The notes under the pieces were generated by a model. That model saw only the letters and a program-made list of their open reading frames with translations, was not told the origin of the DNA and ran no database searches. From Bacillota bacterium (GTDB taxonomy: Bacteria; Bacillota; Clostridia; Oscillospirales; Ruminococcaceae), in assembly GCA_023418925.1 (NCBI GenBank), contig JAEZYS010000013.1, positions 1 to 29,023 of the forward strand: a stretch of DNA of 29,023 nt. The letters run 5' to 3'. Both the position numbers and the translations under genes were made by a program. Of the stretch, positions 1 through 7,436 are shown one piece after another. Numbering within the stretch: the first letter of the stretch is position 1; every line of letters starts with the position of its first letter.

Positions 1-45
1 TTGGTAAGGATGAGGTCGTCAGTTCGAATCTGATAGATAGCTCCA
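1..45 (+). tRNA. tRNA-Thr (GGT), 3' part only
   Basis: The window opens inside the anticodon loop. Bases 1-7 read TTGGTAA, placing GGT at anticodon positions 34-36, which decodes threonine ACC/ACT. The 3' anticodon strand follows at 8-12 and a five-base variable loop at 13-17. The T arm at 18-34 is GTCAG, loop TTCGAAT, CTGAT and pairs fully with one G-T. The 3' acceptor strand is AGATAGC, the discriminator is T, and CCA is encoded at 43-45. The 5' half lies outside the window, so the acceptor pairing cannot be checked. A T discriminator with anticodon GGT is usual for this tRNA in Clostridia. Confidence 0.9.
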
Positions 46-62
46 TGAAATATTACGTAGAT

Positions 63-100
63 ACGTCGTTTGCAGGACTTTGCAAGCGGCGTGTTTTTTT
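63..100 (+). terminator. Rho-independent terminator of the tRNA
   Basis: A 12-base-pair stem (63-74 with 81-92, two G-T pairs) closes a six-base loop and is followed by seven T at 94-100. It ends the tRNA-Thr transcript. Confidence 0.88.
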
Positions 101-273
101 GTTGAGTTGATAATAAACCAATAAAAACCAACATTTTTATAAAAGCATATGAACTGAAATCATTTCTGCAGCTTCTTGTTTAGTAAATATTTGATCTGTG
201 GTGTCAGAAATTTAGGCAAAGACCGATGCTGTCACAATATTGTCTGCGGGTCTGCTTTACAATAAAAGTATGT

Positions 274-302
274 GCATATTTTTATAACTTGCTGAAATAA
301 TA
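274..302 (+). promoter_or_regulatory. Sigma-G/F-like promoter of first microprotein
   Basis: GCATA at 274-278, a 17-base spacer and AATAATA at 296-302 fit the forespore consensus known from Bacillus (G-C/A/T-ATR, 17-18 bases, CATNMTA), with one mismatch in the -10. The same pattern occurs at 545-573 and, fully matching, at 11540-11568 on the minus strand. No good sigma-A pair is seen at this spot. The ribosome site begins only 7 bases after the -10, so the leader would be very short. This is inference from pattern only. Confidence 0.55.
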
Positions 303-321
303 ATTATTGAGGTGATATTAT

Positions 322-417
322 ATGAAAGACAAATCAAACCTTAAAAAACAGAATGGCGATTCCCGACCGAATTACGCTAAAAAGCAATCACTTGAACCAA
401 ATGCAAAAAAGAAATAG
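322..417 (+). CDS. 31-residue basic microprotein, copy 1
   Basis: A small open reading frame starts at ATG 322 behind a strong GAGGTGA ribosome site (309-315) and ends at TAG 415-417. The 31-residue product is very hydrophilic, rich in Lys, Asn, Gln and Ser, with no membrane segment or signal peptide. It begins MKDKSNLKKQNGDS and ends in a Lys tail. A second copy at 593 shares 24 of 31 residues, and the upstream promoter and ribosome site are conserved too, which argues that both are real genes. The family is not recognised. Size, charge and a sigma-G-like promoter suggest a small spore protein, but it lacks the classical alpha/beta SASP motif, so that is inference. Confidence 0.7.
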   Translation: MKDKSNLKKQNGDSRPNYAKKQSLEPNAKKK

Positions 418-544
418 CATTAACCCTTACAAAACCTATTACTATGAATTCTTATTTATTGCCAGCTTAACATAGGATTTATAATCAAGAATTTAAACAT
501 TGCAAATGTGGCAGTATGTCATCTGTTTATTACAAAAGGTATTT

Positions 545-573
545 GCATATTTTCTATACTTGAAGAAATAATA
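545..573 (+). promoter_or_regulatory. Sigma-G/F-like promoter of second microprotein
   Basis: GCATA at 545-549, a 17-base spacer and AATAATA at 567-573 repeat exactly the arrangement before the first copy, although the spacer sequences have diverged. Conserved boxes with a variable spacer are what a functional promoter would leave after duplication. Confidence 0.55.
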
Positions 574-592
574 CCCTTTGAGGTGATATTTT

Positions 593-688
593 ATGAAAGA
601 CAAATCAAACCTTAAAAAACAAAACGGCGATTCCCAGCCGCATAACGCTAAAAAAGAATCACTCGGACCAAATACAAAAAGAAAATAG
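593..688 (+). CDS. 31-residue basic microprotein, copy 2
   Basis: This is the tandem paralogue of the gene at 322, offset by 271 bases. It starts at ATG 593 behind GAGGTGA (580-586), stops at TAG 686-688 and is followed by its own terminator. The first 14 residues are identical to copy 1. Differences cluster in the second half (for example SLGPN here against SLEPN in copy 1). Several third-position changes leave the protein unchanged, which fits selection on the product. It has no membrane segment and a strongly positive charge. The family is not recognised; a forespore DNA-binding or spore-core role is possible from the promoter but unproven. Confidence 0.72.
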   Translation: MKDKSNLKKQNGDSQPHNAKKESLGPNTKRK

Positions 689-695
689 CATTAAG

Positions 696-722
696 CCCAC
701 ATAACCTGTGGGTTTTCTTTTT
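696..722 (+). terminator. Terminator after the microprotein pair
   Basis: CCCACA and TGTGGG form a six-pair stem around a five-base loop, followed by TTTTCTTTTT. Copy 1 keeps the same start of this sequence after its stop codon but not the hairpin, so the pair may share this terminator. Confidence 0.75.
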
Positions 723-808
723 AACTTTAAATCTTGATTAAAAGCCTTATTTTCTTTGTAATAGGTGGAGTATATATTCAGGAGAATAAGTTAATTGTCT
801 GGAAAGTA

Positions 809-837
809 TTGTATTGTGCATTTATTTGTGTTAAAAT
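809..837 (+). promoter_or_regulatory. Sigma-A-like promoter of the wall-binding protein gene
   Basis: TTGTAT at 809-814, a 17-base spacer and TAAAAT at 832-837 lie about 35 bases before the start codon at 872. Confidence 0.5.
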
Positions 838-871
838 TAGACATATAATTTTGACATGGAGGTATGACTAA

Positions 872-1771
872 ATGAGAAAAACATTTATTAAAGCATTAAG
901 CTTAGTAATGACAATGACAATTTCAGTTTCAGCTATGATTATGCCAATATCAGCAGACTTTGAAAAGACGGATAAGGGAATTTCATATACTGATGAAAGC
1001 GGCAAAAAGTTGACAGGATGGCAGACCATTGATGGAAACAGGTACTATTTTGATAAAGATGGTATCGCAAAAAAAGGCTTTGTAAAATTCAAATCAGGTA
1101 CAATGTATTTTGGTTCTGATGGTTCAATGAAAACAGGATGGGTAAAGATCAGTAAGAAAACATATTATTTTACTAAAAAGGGGTATATGGCAACTGGCAA
1201 ATATAATATTGGTTCAAAACAGTATACTTTTGATAAAAATGGTGTATGGGATAATGAGCCAGGTCTTTATGTTTCAAAGTATGATTTCAGAAATTCAAAC
1301 TGGGGCGATACAATAGAGGAGGTTAAGAAAGTTGAAAAAGAAGATTTGTATGGGTCAGGATCTGATTATGTGATAAAAAACAGAGTAAAATTAAATGACA
1401 AGCCGTACATTGTCGGATATCTATTCGATGAAAAAAAGGGTACCCTTCATGGTGCTGGATATGCACTTATAGATTTAGAAGATAATGATGAAAAAATTGA
1501 TTATATTTCAGAGTATAATTCAATGTATAAAATTTATGAGAAGAAATATGGAAAGCCAATTTTTAATGGTAAAACTGATAAGACTTTTTACAATAAATTT
1601 AATAAAACGTATATAAGTATACCAGAAGGAGTTATAAACAATAATATAGTAATTTGGGAAACTGAAAGTTCAGTTGTATGTATGGCTGTAATTGAGCTTG
1701 ATGATTATGGTGAATGTTTAGATATTTTATATGCTTCAAAAGAATACTTAGAAAGTACTGGGACAGACTAA
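872..1771 (+). CDS. Secreted protein with cell-wall-binding repeats
   Basis: The 299-residue product has a signal peptide (residues 1-28, likely cut after PISA). Residues about 44-125 hold four repeats of roughly 20 residues of the choline-binding/glucan-binding type, recognisable by Gly-Trp turns followed by YYF and DKDG or similar (TGW at 48-50 and 88-90, YYF at 58-60 and 98-100). These repeats normally hold proteins on cell-wall teichoic acid or polysaccharide. Residues about 130-299 form a separate domain that I do not recognise; its opening around NWGDTIEEVKKVE resembles small secreted or lipoprotein domains common in Clostridia. The start is supported by GGAGG nine bases upstream. It has its own promoter and terminator, so it is a single-gene unit. 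It may be a surface protein or wall-attached sensor; no catalytic motif is visible. Confidence 0.85.
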   Translation: MRKTFIKALSLVMTMTISVSAMIMPISADFEKTDKGISYTDESGKKLTGWQTIDGNRYYFDKDGIAKKGFVKFKSGTMYFGSDGSMKTGWVKISKKTYYFTKKGYMATGKYNIGSKQYTFDKNGVWDNEPGLYVSKYDFRNSNWGDTIEEVKKVEKEDLYGSGSDYVIKNRVKLNDKPYIVGYLFDEKKGTLHGAGYALIDLEDNDEKIDYISEYNSMYKIYEKKYGKPIFNGKTDKTFYNKFNKTYISIPEGVINNNIVIWETESSVVCMAVIELDDYGECLDILYASKEYLESTGTD

Positions 1772-1790
1772 AAATAGTTATACATAAAAA

Positions 1791-1828
1791 TGGGCAGGTA
1801 CGGCTAATGTCGTTCCTGCTCATTTTTT
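1791..1828 (+). terminator. Terminator of the wall-binding protein gene
   Basis: A 12-base stem (1791-1802 with 1811-1822, one mismatch and one G-T pair) is followed by six T. Confidence 0.85.
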
Positions 1829-2319
1829 ATCAAAGCTAATTTAACTTTATGAAATTAAGCAACTTAACATTGAAGAAAAGCTCTTAGTTACAAATTTTAA
1901 TTGTGCAAGTTTGGTATTAAATATTTAAATATTTATGTAAATTTAACTAAAATAACAATAAATATTGAAAAGTAATAGGCAACATGTTATAATTTAAATA
2001 GTAAAAAACATAAATTTTTATGTTACTTTTTAAAAAAAATAAGATTTTTTAACTTTTAATTTAAATGTAGAACGGTAAGATAATAAAATTACATAATCAT
2101 CTGTTAGGATGCAATTCATTTTAAAATTATTTTAATTTTTGCATAGAATATTTGGTATACTTTACATCTATGTCATTCATTAAAAAACCAGGGTGTATAT
2201 TTCGTATAATTATTATCAGGATTGGGGGTACTTCGTTAATATTATAGGATTTCTGCCTTATGCAATGAAATATTTGGCATTAAGCTGCATTGCTAAGGGA
2301 AAATAAAGGAGGTATGGCT
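1829..2319 (+). other. Non-coding stretch before first chemoreceptor
   Basis: About 490 bases without a credible gene. It is extremely AT-rich near 1910-2130. It holds a promoter at 1965-1993, a short AT hairpin at 2007-2024 immediately after the expected start of transcription, and a possible second -10 (TATACT near 2157). The resulting leader of about 320 bases is long for a chemoreceptor. I could not match it to any riboswitch class, including the cyclic-di-GMP ones. Confidence 0.6.
1965..1993 (+). promoter_or_regulatory. Sigma-A-like promoter upstream of chemoreceptor 1
   Basis: TTGAAA at 1965-1970, a 17-base spacer and TATAAT at 1988-1993 form a near-consensus promoter. No flagellar sigma-D type site was seen. 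Confidence 0.6.
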
Positions 2320-4308
2320 ATGAAAACTGGAACTAAAAAAATTAGAAGTATTAAAAAAAGAATACTTACTCTTGGGTATGTTACTATTTTAATTGTTGTT
2401 TTTGTTATAGCAATTGCAAATCTTATCGTTACCAAGCAAAATCAGAGGAACAGTGTATATAGTCAGGCGGATATGCTTGCTGAATCATATTCTTCATCTA
2501 TAGAAAATGTTATGTCAAGAGTATATTTTGAACAGGATACTCTTGCAAAAGATACTGAAATAGCAGAAAAATTCCTTACTAAAGATGTAAAGGGTATAGA
2601 AACATATTTGCTTGGTAACAGGTCAAAAAAGACGATGTTCTATTCAGTAAGTTTGCTGTATCCTTCTGGTGAAACTTATGATGGATTTGACTTGTCTGGA
2701 AGAGATTATTTCAAGAAGGCAATGGATGGAATTCCAAACATTTCTTCACCCGTTTTCAGTAAGAAAGATCAAATAATGACTTATTATGTTGCACAGAGAA
2801 TGGATAACGGAATTACAGATGGTGTTATTTTCTCAGGTCTTAACATAGATTATTTCTATGACATTATAAAAGGTTATGAGGAATCAAACGACTACGGCGG
2901 TAAAGCATTTATAGTTGACAGCAAGGGTACATATATCGTTTCCAGTGATGATGAAAAGGTTAATAATTCTATAAACCCAATTACTAGGGCTCAAGAAGAT
3001 AAGAACTATGCTGATTCTGCACGTCTTGTACAAGAAATGCTCGGCGGTACTGAAGGACAATCTATTGTTTCTATGGAAGACGGTAAACATTATTATGTTT
3101 CCTATAAACCAATAAATTCTGCTGATGGCTGGTCAATTGCAGTTTTGATTCCTGAATCTGAAGTTGCTGTTCCTGTACTTAATAGTTTGATTATGTCTAT
3201 TATTATAAGCTTAGTTGCGTTTGTTAGTTCTTCAATAAGTTATAGTTTATTTGCTAGAAAAATAGCAAATCCTATATCAGAAGTTGTTGAAAGAGTAAAG
3301 CTTCTTGAAAAAGGTGACCTTACATCAGATGTCAAGATTTCATATGATACATCTGATACATATGAGCTTACAACCAGTATTTCGAACACAATAAATAACC
3401 TTTCTGCTTATATCGGTGAAGTTTCAAGAGTTGTTGAACAAATGGCAAACGGCAATTTCAACCTTGACATCACTAAAGAATATTACGGTGACTTTGCTCC
3501 TCTTAAGGTTTCACTGAATAAGATACTTGATTCTCTTAATAATGTTTTGCTTAACATAAGAGTAAGCAGTGAACAGGTTTCCAAGGGTTCTGAACAGGTT
3601 GCAAATGTTGCACAGGAACTTTCACATGGTGTTTCTACACAGGCAAGTGCTGTCAATGAGCTGAGTTCAATAGTTGATGAAATTTCAAATCAGGTCAAGA
3701 ACAGTGCAAAGAATGCAAAAGTTGCAAGCAGTAATTCCGCTGATGAGACAAAGCTTATCAAGAACGGTAGCGTTCAGATGGAACAGATGATGCAGGCTAT
3801 GAAGGATATTAATTCCACATCATCACAGATTGTTAATATTATTAAAACAATTGATGATATTGCATTCCAGACAAATATTCTTGCTCTTAATGCTGCAGTT
3901 GAAGCCGCAAGAGCCGGTTCTGCCGGTAAGGGATTCGCTGTTGTAGCTGATGAAGTAAGAAATCTTGCTGCTAAATCTGCTGAAGCTGCAAAGACAACGA
4001 CAACACTTATCCAGAGTTCAATAACTGCAGTTGAAAGCGGAACAACAATTGCCGAAGAAACATCTAAAACACTTGAGGAAATTGTTAAGAATTCTGTTGA
4101 AACAACAAGACTTATTACTTTGATTTCAGATGCTTCTGAGGAACAGTCACGTTCTATAATAGAAGTAACACAAGGAATCAACCAGATTTCAGATGTTGTT
4201 CAGAAAAACTCTGTTACATCAGAGGAGAGTGCCGGATCTTCTGAGGAAATTTCTGCAGAGGCTCAGAAGTTATACGAACTAATTGCTAAGTTCAAAACAA
4301 GAAACTAA
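2320..4308 (+). CDS. Methyl-accepting chemotaxis protein, dCache type
   Basis: Transmembrane chemoreceptor of 662 residues. Membrane segment 1 is at residues about 15-37. A periplasmic-side sensor of about 250 residues follows, with the dCache hallmark GRDYFKKAMDG and a second PAS-like lobe (GGKAFIVDSKGTYIVSS). Membrane segment 2 leads into a HAMP domain with a second HAMP-like stretch, then the signalling coiled coil. The kinase-contact hairpin is canonical (IAFQTNILALNAAVEAARAG, then GFAVVADEVRNLA). There is no C-terminal pentapeptide tether for CheR. It should bind a small ligand outside and control CheA through CheW. The start at 2320 is preferred because AAAGGAGG lies seven bases upstream; upstream TTG 2290 and ATG 2314 are poorly placed. 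No che or flagellar genes are in view. Confidence 0.95.
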   Translation: MKTGTKKIRSIKKRILTLGYVTILIVVFVIAIANLIVTKQNQRNSVYSQADMLAESYSSSIENVMSRVYFEQDTLAKDTEIAEKFLTKDVKGIETYLLGNRSKKTMFYSVSLLYPSGETYDGFDLSGRDYFKKAMDGIPNISSPVFSKKDQIMTYYVAQRMDNGITDGVIFSGLNIDYFYDIIKGYEESNDYGGKAFIVDSKGTYIVSSDDEKVNNSINPITRAQEDKNYADSARLVQEMLGGTEGQSIVSMEDGKHYYVSYKPINSADGWSIAVLIPESEVAVPVLNSLIMSIIISLVAFVSSSISYSLFARKIANPISEVVERVKLLEKGDLTSDVKISYDTSDTYELTTSISNTINNLSAYIGEVSRVVEQMANGNFNLDITKEYYGDFAPLKVSLNKILDSLNNVLLNIRVSSEQVSKGSEQVANVAQELSHGVSTQASAVNELSSIVDEISNQVKNSAKNAKVASSNSADETKLIKNGSVQMEQMMQAMKDINSTSSQIVNIIKTIDDIAFQTNILALNAAVEAARAGSAGKGFAVVADEVRNLAAKSAEAAKTTTTLIQSSITAVESGTTIAEETSKTLEEIVKNSVETTRLITLISDASEEQSRSIIEVTQGINQISDVVQKNSVTSEESAGSSEEISAEAQKLYELIAKFKTRN

Positions 4309-4394
4309 AGTCAATAAATAAGTGGAGTATCTGATGGTGTACTAAAATAGTGCTTTAGCATTAAGCATTAAATGATAATCTAAAATATTAAATC

Positions 4395-4443
4395 AGGTTG
4401 TACCAAAGAATTTTTAATAATTCTTTGGTACAACCTATTTTTT
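4395..4443 (+). terminator. Terminator of chemoreceptor 1
   Basis: A perfect 18-base-pair stem (4395-4412 with 4419-4436) closes a six-base loop and is followed by six T at 4438-4443. Confidence 0.92.
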
Positions 4444-4666
4444 ATCAGGATCATATTAATATAAAATAAAATTATTGTAGAATTTTTTGCTCTTTATTGT
4501 TGGTATTAAATAGTTCACTATAATATTAAGACTATGAAATTATTAGAGTAAATAAATGTATAATTGCATTATTAAAATATATTGAAATTAAATGTTGAAA
4601 ATGATAAAAAAATGTCGACAAATTAGTTAATTTTACATAATTTTATTATAATTTGTTCAACATATA

Positions 4667-4695
4667 TTGACATATATATCAAAACATGTTAAACT
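4667..4695 (+). promoter_or_regulatory. Promoter of chemoreceptor 2
   Basis: Consensus TTGACA at 4667-4672, a 17-base spacer and TAAACT at 4690-4695, about 38 bases before the start codon. Confidence 0.6.
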
Positions 4696-4733
4696 TTTAT
4701 TAAATAATTATGTAAGATTTTGGGGGAATTAGT

Positions 4734-6272
4734 ATGAGTAAAGTAATTCAGGAATACATGAACAAGATCTACAGTTTGGTAATCATTCTCGTTACAGGAA
4801 GCACTACTTGCGCCGCTGTTACATTTGCTGCATTAAAAATGCTTGGTTTTTATCCTGATGTCTCATGGATTGCTCTTGGAATTTTTCTTGGTACCTGCAC
4901 TGCCTATCTTACGATAGGAATTATTCTTATCCGTATCTCCTATGAAAAGGACGCAGATGGAAATAAAAATCTAAAACCTAAAATGCTTAAAGTAGGAAAG
5001 ATTTTTGTTCTTGTTCTTCTTGCAATCCAATATAATTTCATTTACTATATGATACCTACCCGTGAATTCTGGGCTTATGTTTTCTACTTTGCAATATTGG
5101 CTGCGTTTTTCCTTGATATAAAGGTTGTTGTTATTTCGATATTCGAAAGCTTTGCGTCGCTGATTGTTGTCAGCATAGTAAGAAGCGATGTCGTACTTCC
5201 AATTAAGGACAGCATTTTTATTGCAGAACTTGTTCTGAGAATTGTCGGAGCTACACTTTGTCTGTTTGCTGTATTTTTGATGTGTCTTCTTATCAACCGT
5301 TATCTTGTAGATATGAAGAAGGATGAAATAGAATCTAACAACGCACGCGTACAGAAGGTTCTTTCAACTGCACAAGCACTTTCTGAAAAGCTGCTTAAAG
5401 CAGGAACAGTGCTTTCAAAAATATCATCCAATGAAACCACTACTGCACAGGAGCTTGCTTCAACAGGAGAGGCTCTTCTAGCTGATAGTAATGCATTGCG
5501 CAAAAAATCAGACGCAAGTATTGCAAATCTTAATGAGCTGAAAGACTGCGGAAAACTTCTGAGCAATAATGTTGAACAGGTTGCACAGACTTCAGGCGAA
5601 ATCATTGATAAGTCCTCAGAAAATGAAAAGTCACTTAACTCTCTTCAGGCAGTAAATAAGGAAGTAATTCAGTCAATGATTGAAACAAGTGCTGTTGCTG
5701 AAAAACTATCCGAGGCCGTTAAGGGAATTGACGTAACATTAAAGCTGATAAGCGATATTGCAATGTCAACCAATATTCTCTCTCTTAATGCAACTATTGA
5801 GGCCGCTCGTGCAGGAGAGGCAGGAAAGGGTTTTGCAGTTGTTGCTCATGAAGTTGGAAATCTTGCAAACGGCACACAGCAGTCATTGTCAGAAATTCAG
5901 ACTGTAATGAGCAGAGTTCAGGATAACGTAATTGAGATGACTTCTTATGTTGATAATAATAACAAGAAGCTTAATCTTCAGAATGAATATTTTGCAAGTG
6001 TCTTCAACAATATGAATGAAATCAACACATTGCTTCATCAGTCAATGGATGACATTAATGCAATGAATAATGTACATAGCAGGCAAAATGATGTTATTAA
6101 GCGTACAGTTGATATCAATGTTGATATTGCGGAGAGCATTGAAAAGGAAAACCGTGAGTTTGCTTTGATTACAAGTATGGTTGAAAACAATGCCAAGGAT
6201 GCTGTACAAATGAAAAATCAAGTAAAATCCATAAACGAAATGGCTGAACAGATTGACGTTTTGCTTAAGTAG
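4734..6272 (+). CDS. Chemoreceptor with six-helix membrane sensor
   Basis: The 512-residue product has about six membrane helices in residues 12-190 (for example LVIILVTGSTTCAAVTFAAL and VGATLCLFAVFLMCLLI) and almost no extracellular domain. A cytoplasmic MCP signalling coiled coil follows directly, with no clear HAMP. The hairpin region is recognisable (DIAMSTNILSLNATIEAARAGEAGKGFAVVA) but continues HEVGNLA, where most receptors have DEVRNLA. Such membrane-embedded sensor modules usually sense a hydrophobic or membrane-derived cue; the ligand here is unknown. The changed hairpin residues lie near the CheA/CheW contact region in known receptors, so coupling may be altered. The start at 4734 follows GGGGGAA. 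It has its own promoter and is not in an operon with the first receptor. Confidence 0.9.
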   Translation: MSKVIQEYMNKIYSLVIILVTGSTTCAAVTFAALKMLGFYPDVSWIALGIFLGTCTAYLTIGIILIRISYEKDADGNKNLKPKMLKVGKIFVLVLLAIQYNFIYYMIPTREFWAYVFYFAILAAFFLDIKVVVISIFESFASLIVVSIVRSDVVLPIKDSIFIAELVLRIVGATLCLFAVFLMCLLINRYLVDMKKDEIESNNARVQKVLSTAQALSEKLLKAGTVLSKISSNETTTAQELASTGEALLADSNALRKKSDASIANLNELKDCGKLLSNNVEQVAQTSGEIIDKSSENEKSLNSLQAVNKEVIQSMIETSAVAEKLSEAVKGIDVTLKLISDIAMSTNILSLNATIEAARAGEAGKGFAVVAHEVGNLANGTQQSLSEIQTVMSRVQDNVIEMTSYVDNNNKKLNLQNEYFASVFNNMNEINTLLHQSMDDINAMNNVHSRQNDVIKRTVDINVDIAESIEKENREFALITSMVENNAKDAVQMKNQVKSINEMAEQIDVLLK

Positions 6273-6433
6273 AATATAAAAATAATTATATCCGTCATTT
6301 TTACATGACAACCCCTTACTCCAATAAAGTTGTATAAAATGTTAACTTTTTTATGTTTTATTATTTAAGAATATACTTTACAATCATTATATATGTCAAA
6401 TGTCAAAAGATTATGTATATACTGTTGAATTTA

Positions 6434-6462
6434 TTGACTTATATGTGGCATTATGTTATACT
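6434..6462 (+). promoter_or_regulatory. Promoter of the moxR operon
   Basis: TTGACT at 6434-6439, a 17-base spacer and TATACT at 6457-6462. Transcription would begin near 6469. This excludes the upstream in-frame ATG at 6400 and supports the ATG at 6496 as the gene start. Confidence 0.72.
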
Positions 6463-6495
6463 TTTGTTGGAAAAAATATATTTATGGGGTGGGTT

Positions 6496-7425
6496 ATGAA
6501 TAATAAAGTGACGGATATAATTGATAATATCAATAAAGTCCTAGTCGGAAAACCTGAAACTGTAAACTTTGCTGTAATGACTTTTCTTGCAGGTGGACAT
6601 CTGCTTCTTGAAGATGTTCCGGGTGTCGGAAAAACAACGCTGGCAAACGCACTTGCTGTTTCTGCCGGATGCGACTTTTCACGTATTCAGTTTACTCCCG
6701 ATACATTGCCGAGTGATGTTACTGGAACGTCAGTTTATGATATGAAAAGCGGGGAATTCAGGTTTATAAAAGGTGCAGTTATGAGCAACATTGTTCTTGC
6801 CGATGAAATTAACCGTACCTCACCAAAAACTCAGGCAAGTCTGCTTGAAGCTATGGAGGAAAAGCAGGTTACTGTTGACGGAAAAACATACCGTCTTGAT
6901 GAGCCTTTCATGGTTATTGCAACACAGAACCCTTCCGATTTCCTCGGCACATATAATCTTCCTGAAGCTCAGCTTGACCGTTTTCTTATGCGTATATCAA
7001 TCGGCTATCCTGAATTTGATGATGAGAAAAAGATGGCAGAAAATTTCCTTCAGGGGATAACCCGTGAGTGTCTGTCAGCTGTTGCATCAAGGGATGAAAT
7101 TCTGCAAATGCAGAAGGAAACTGCATCAGTGAAAATAGTGCCTGATGTTTCTTCATACATAGTAAGCATTGTTTCTGCTACAAGACAAAATGAAAAGCTT
7201 CTTCTGGGAGCAAGCCCTCGTGCTACCCTTGCACTTATTCGTGCTTCACAGGCTTCAGCATATATTTCCGGACGTGATTTTGTTACTCCGGATGATGTTC
7301 AGCGTGTTGTTTACAACGTTCTGTGCCATAGGGTAACTCTTTCATCCGACGCAAAAATGGAGAAGGCAAGCGTTCATTCCGTAATTGAGCGTATTCTCAA
7401 TAAAATCAACACTCCTGTGCTTTAA
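6496..7425 (+). CDS. MoxR-family AAA+ ATPase
   Basis: A 309-residue AAA+ ATPase of normal length for MoxR. Walker A is GVGKTTLA at 43-50. Walker B is VLADEINR around 100-107, and the sensor-1 Asn lies in IATQNP near 145. PEAQLDRF follows near 157-163, and GASPRA marks sensor 2 near the C terminus. MoxR proteins act as chaperone-like ATPases that mature or assemble partner complexes, usually with DUF58 proteins. Here the next two genes are DUF58 and a transglutaminase-like protein, the standard operon order. The start follows GGGGTGG and lies downstream of the promoter. The spacing to the next gene is 11 bases, so the three are co-transcribed. Confidence 0.93.
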   Translation: MNNKVTDIIDNINKVLVGKPETVNFAVMTFLAGGHLLLEDVPGVGKTTLANALAVSAGCDFSRIQFTPDTLPSDVTGTSVYDMKSGEFRFIKGAVMSNIVLADEINRTSPKTQASLLEAMEEKQVTVDGKTYRLDEPFMVIATQNPSDFLGTYNLPEAQLDRFLMRISIGYPEFDDEKKMAENFLQGITRECLSAVASRDEILQMQKETASVKIVPDVSSYIVSIVSATRQNEKLLLGASPRATLALIRASQASAYISGRDFVTPDDVQRVVYNVLCHRVTLSSDAKMEKASVHSVIERILNKINTPVL

Positions 7426-7436
7426 GCGGAGGGAGT

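Larger units (their letters stand above)
4309..4733 (+). other. Non-coding stretch between the two chemoreceptors
   Basis: It contains the terminator of the first gene (4395-4443), a very AT-rich stretch and the promoter of the second gene (4667-4695). No RNA gene or small reading frame was recognised. Confidence 0.6.

Noticed and set aside
120..230. Short minus-strand frame resembling an excisionase tail (IFTKQEAAEM) just after tRNA-Thr
   Set aside because: About 20 codons only, with a stop directly upstream and no start or ribosome site. It could be a relic of an element integrated at the tRNA, but no att repeat or other mobile gene is visible.
2007..2030. AT-only hairpin with T tract as a terminator or attenuator
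   Set aside because: The stem is almost entirely A-T with a tiny loop in a very AT-rich stretch, so chance is likely.
3774..4181. 135-residue minus-strand reading frame
   Set aside because: It is antisense to the conserved chemoreceptor hairpin, whose codon pattern leaves long open frames on the other strand. No ribosome site.
6400..6495. N-terminal extension of the MoxR gene to an upstream ATG
   Set aside because: The segment contains the -35 and -10 of a good promoter, has no ribosome site, and MoxR proteins normally begin near the ATG at 6496.
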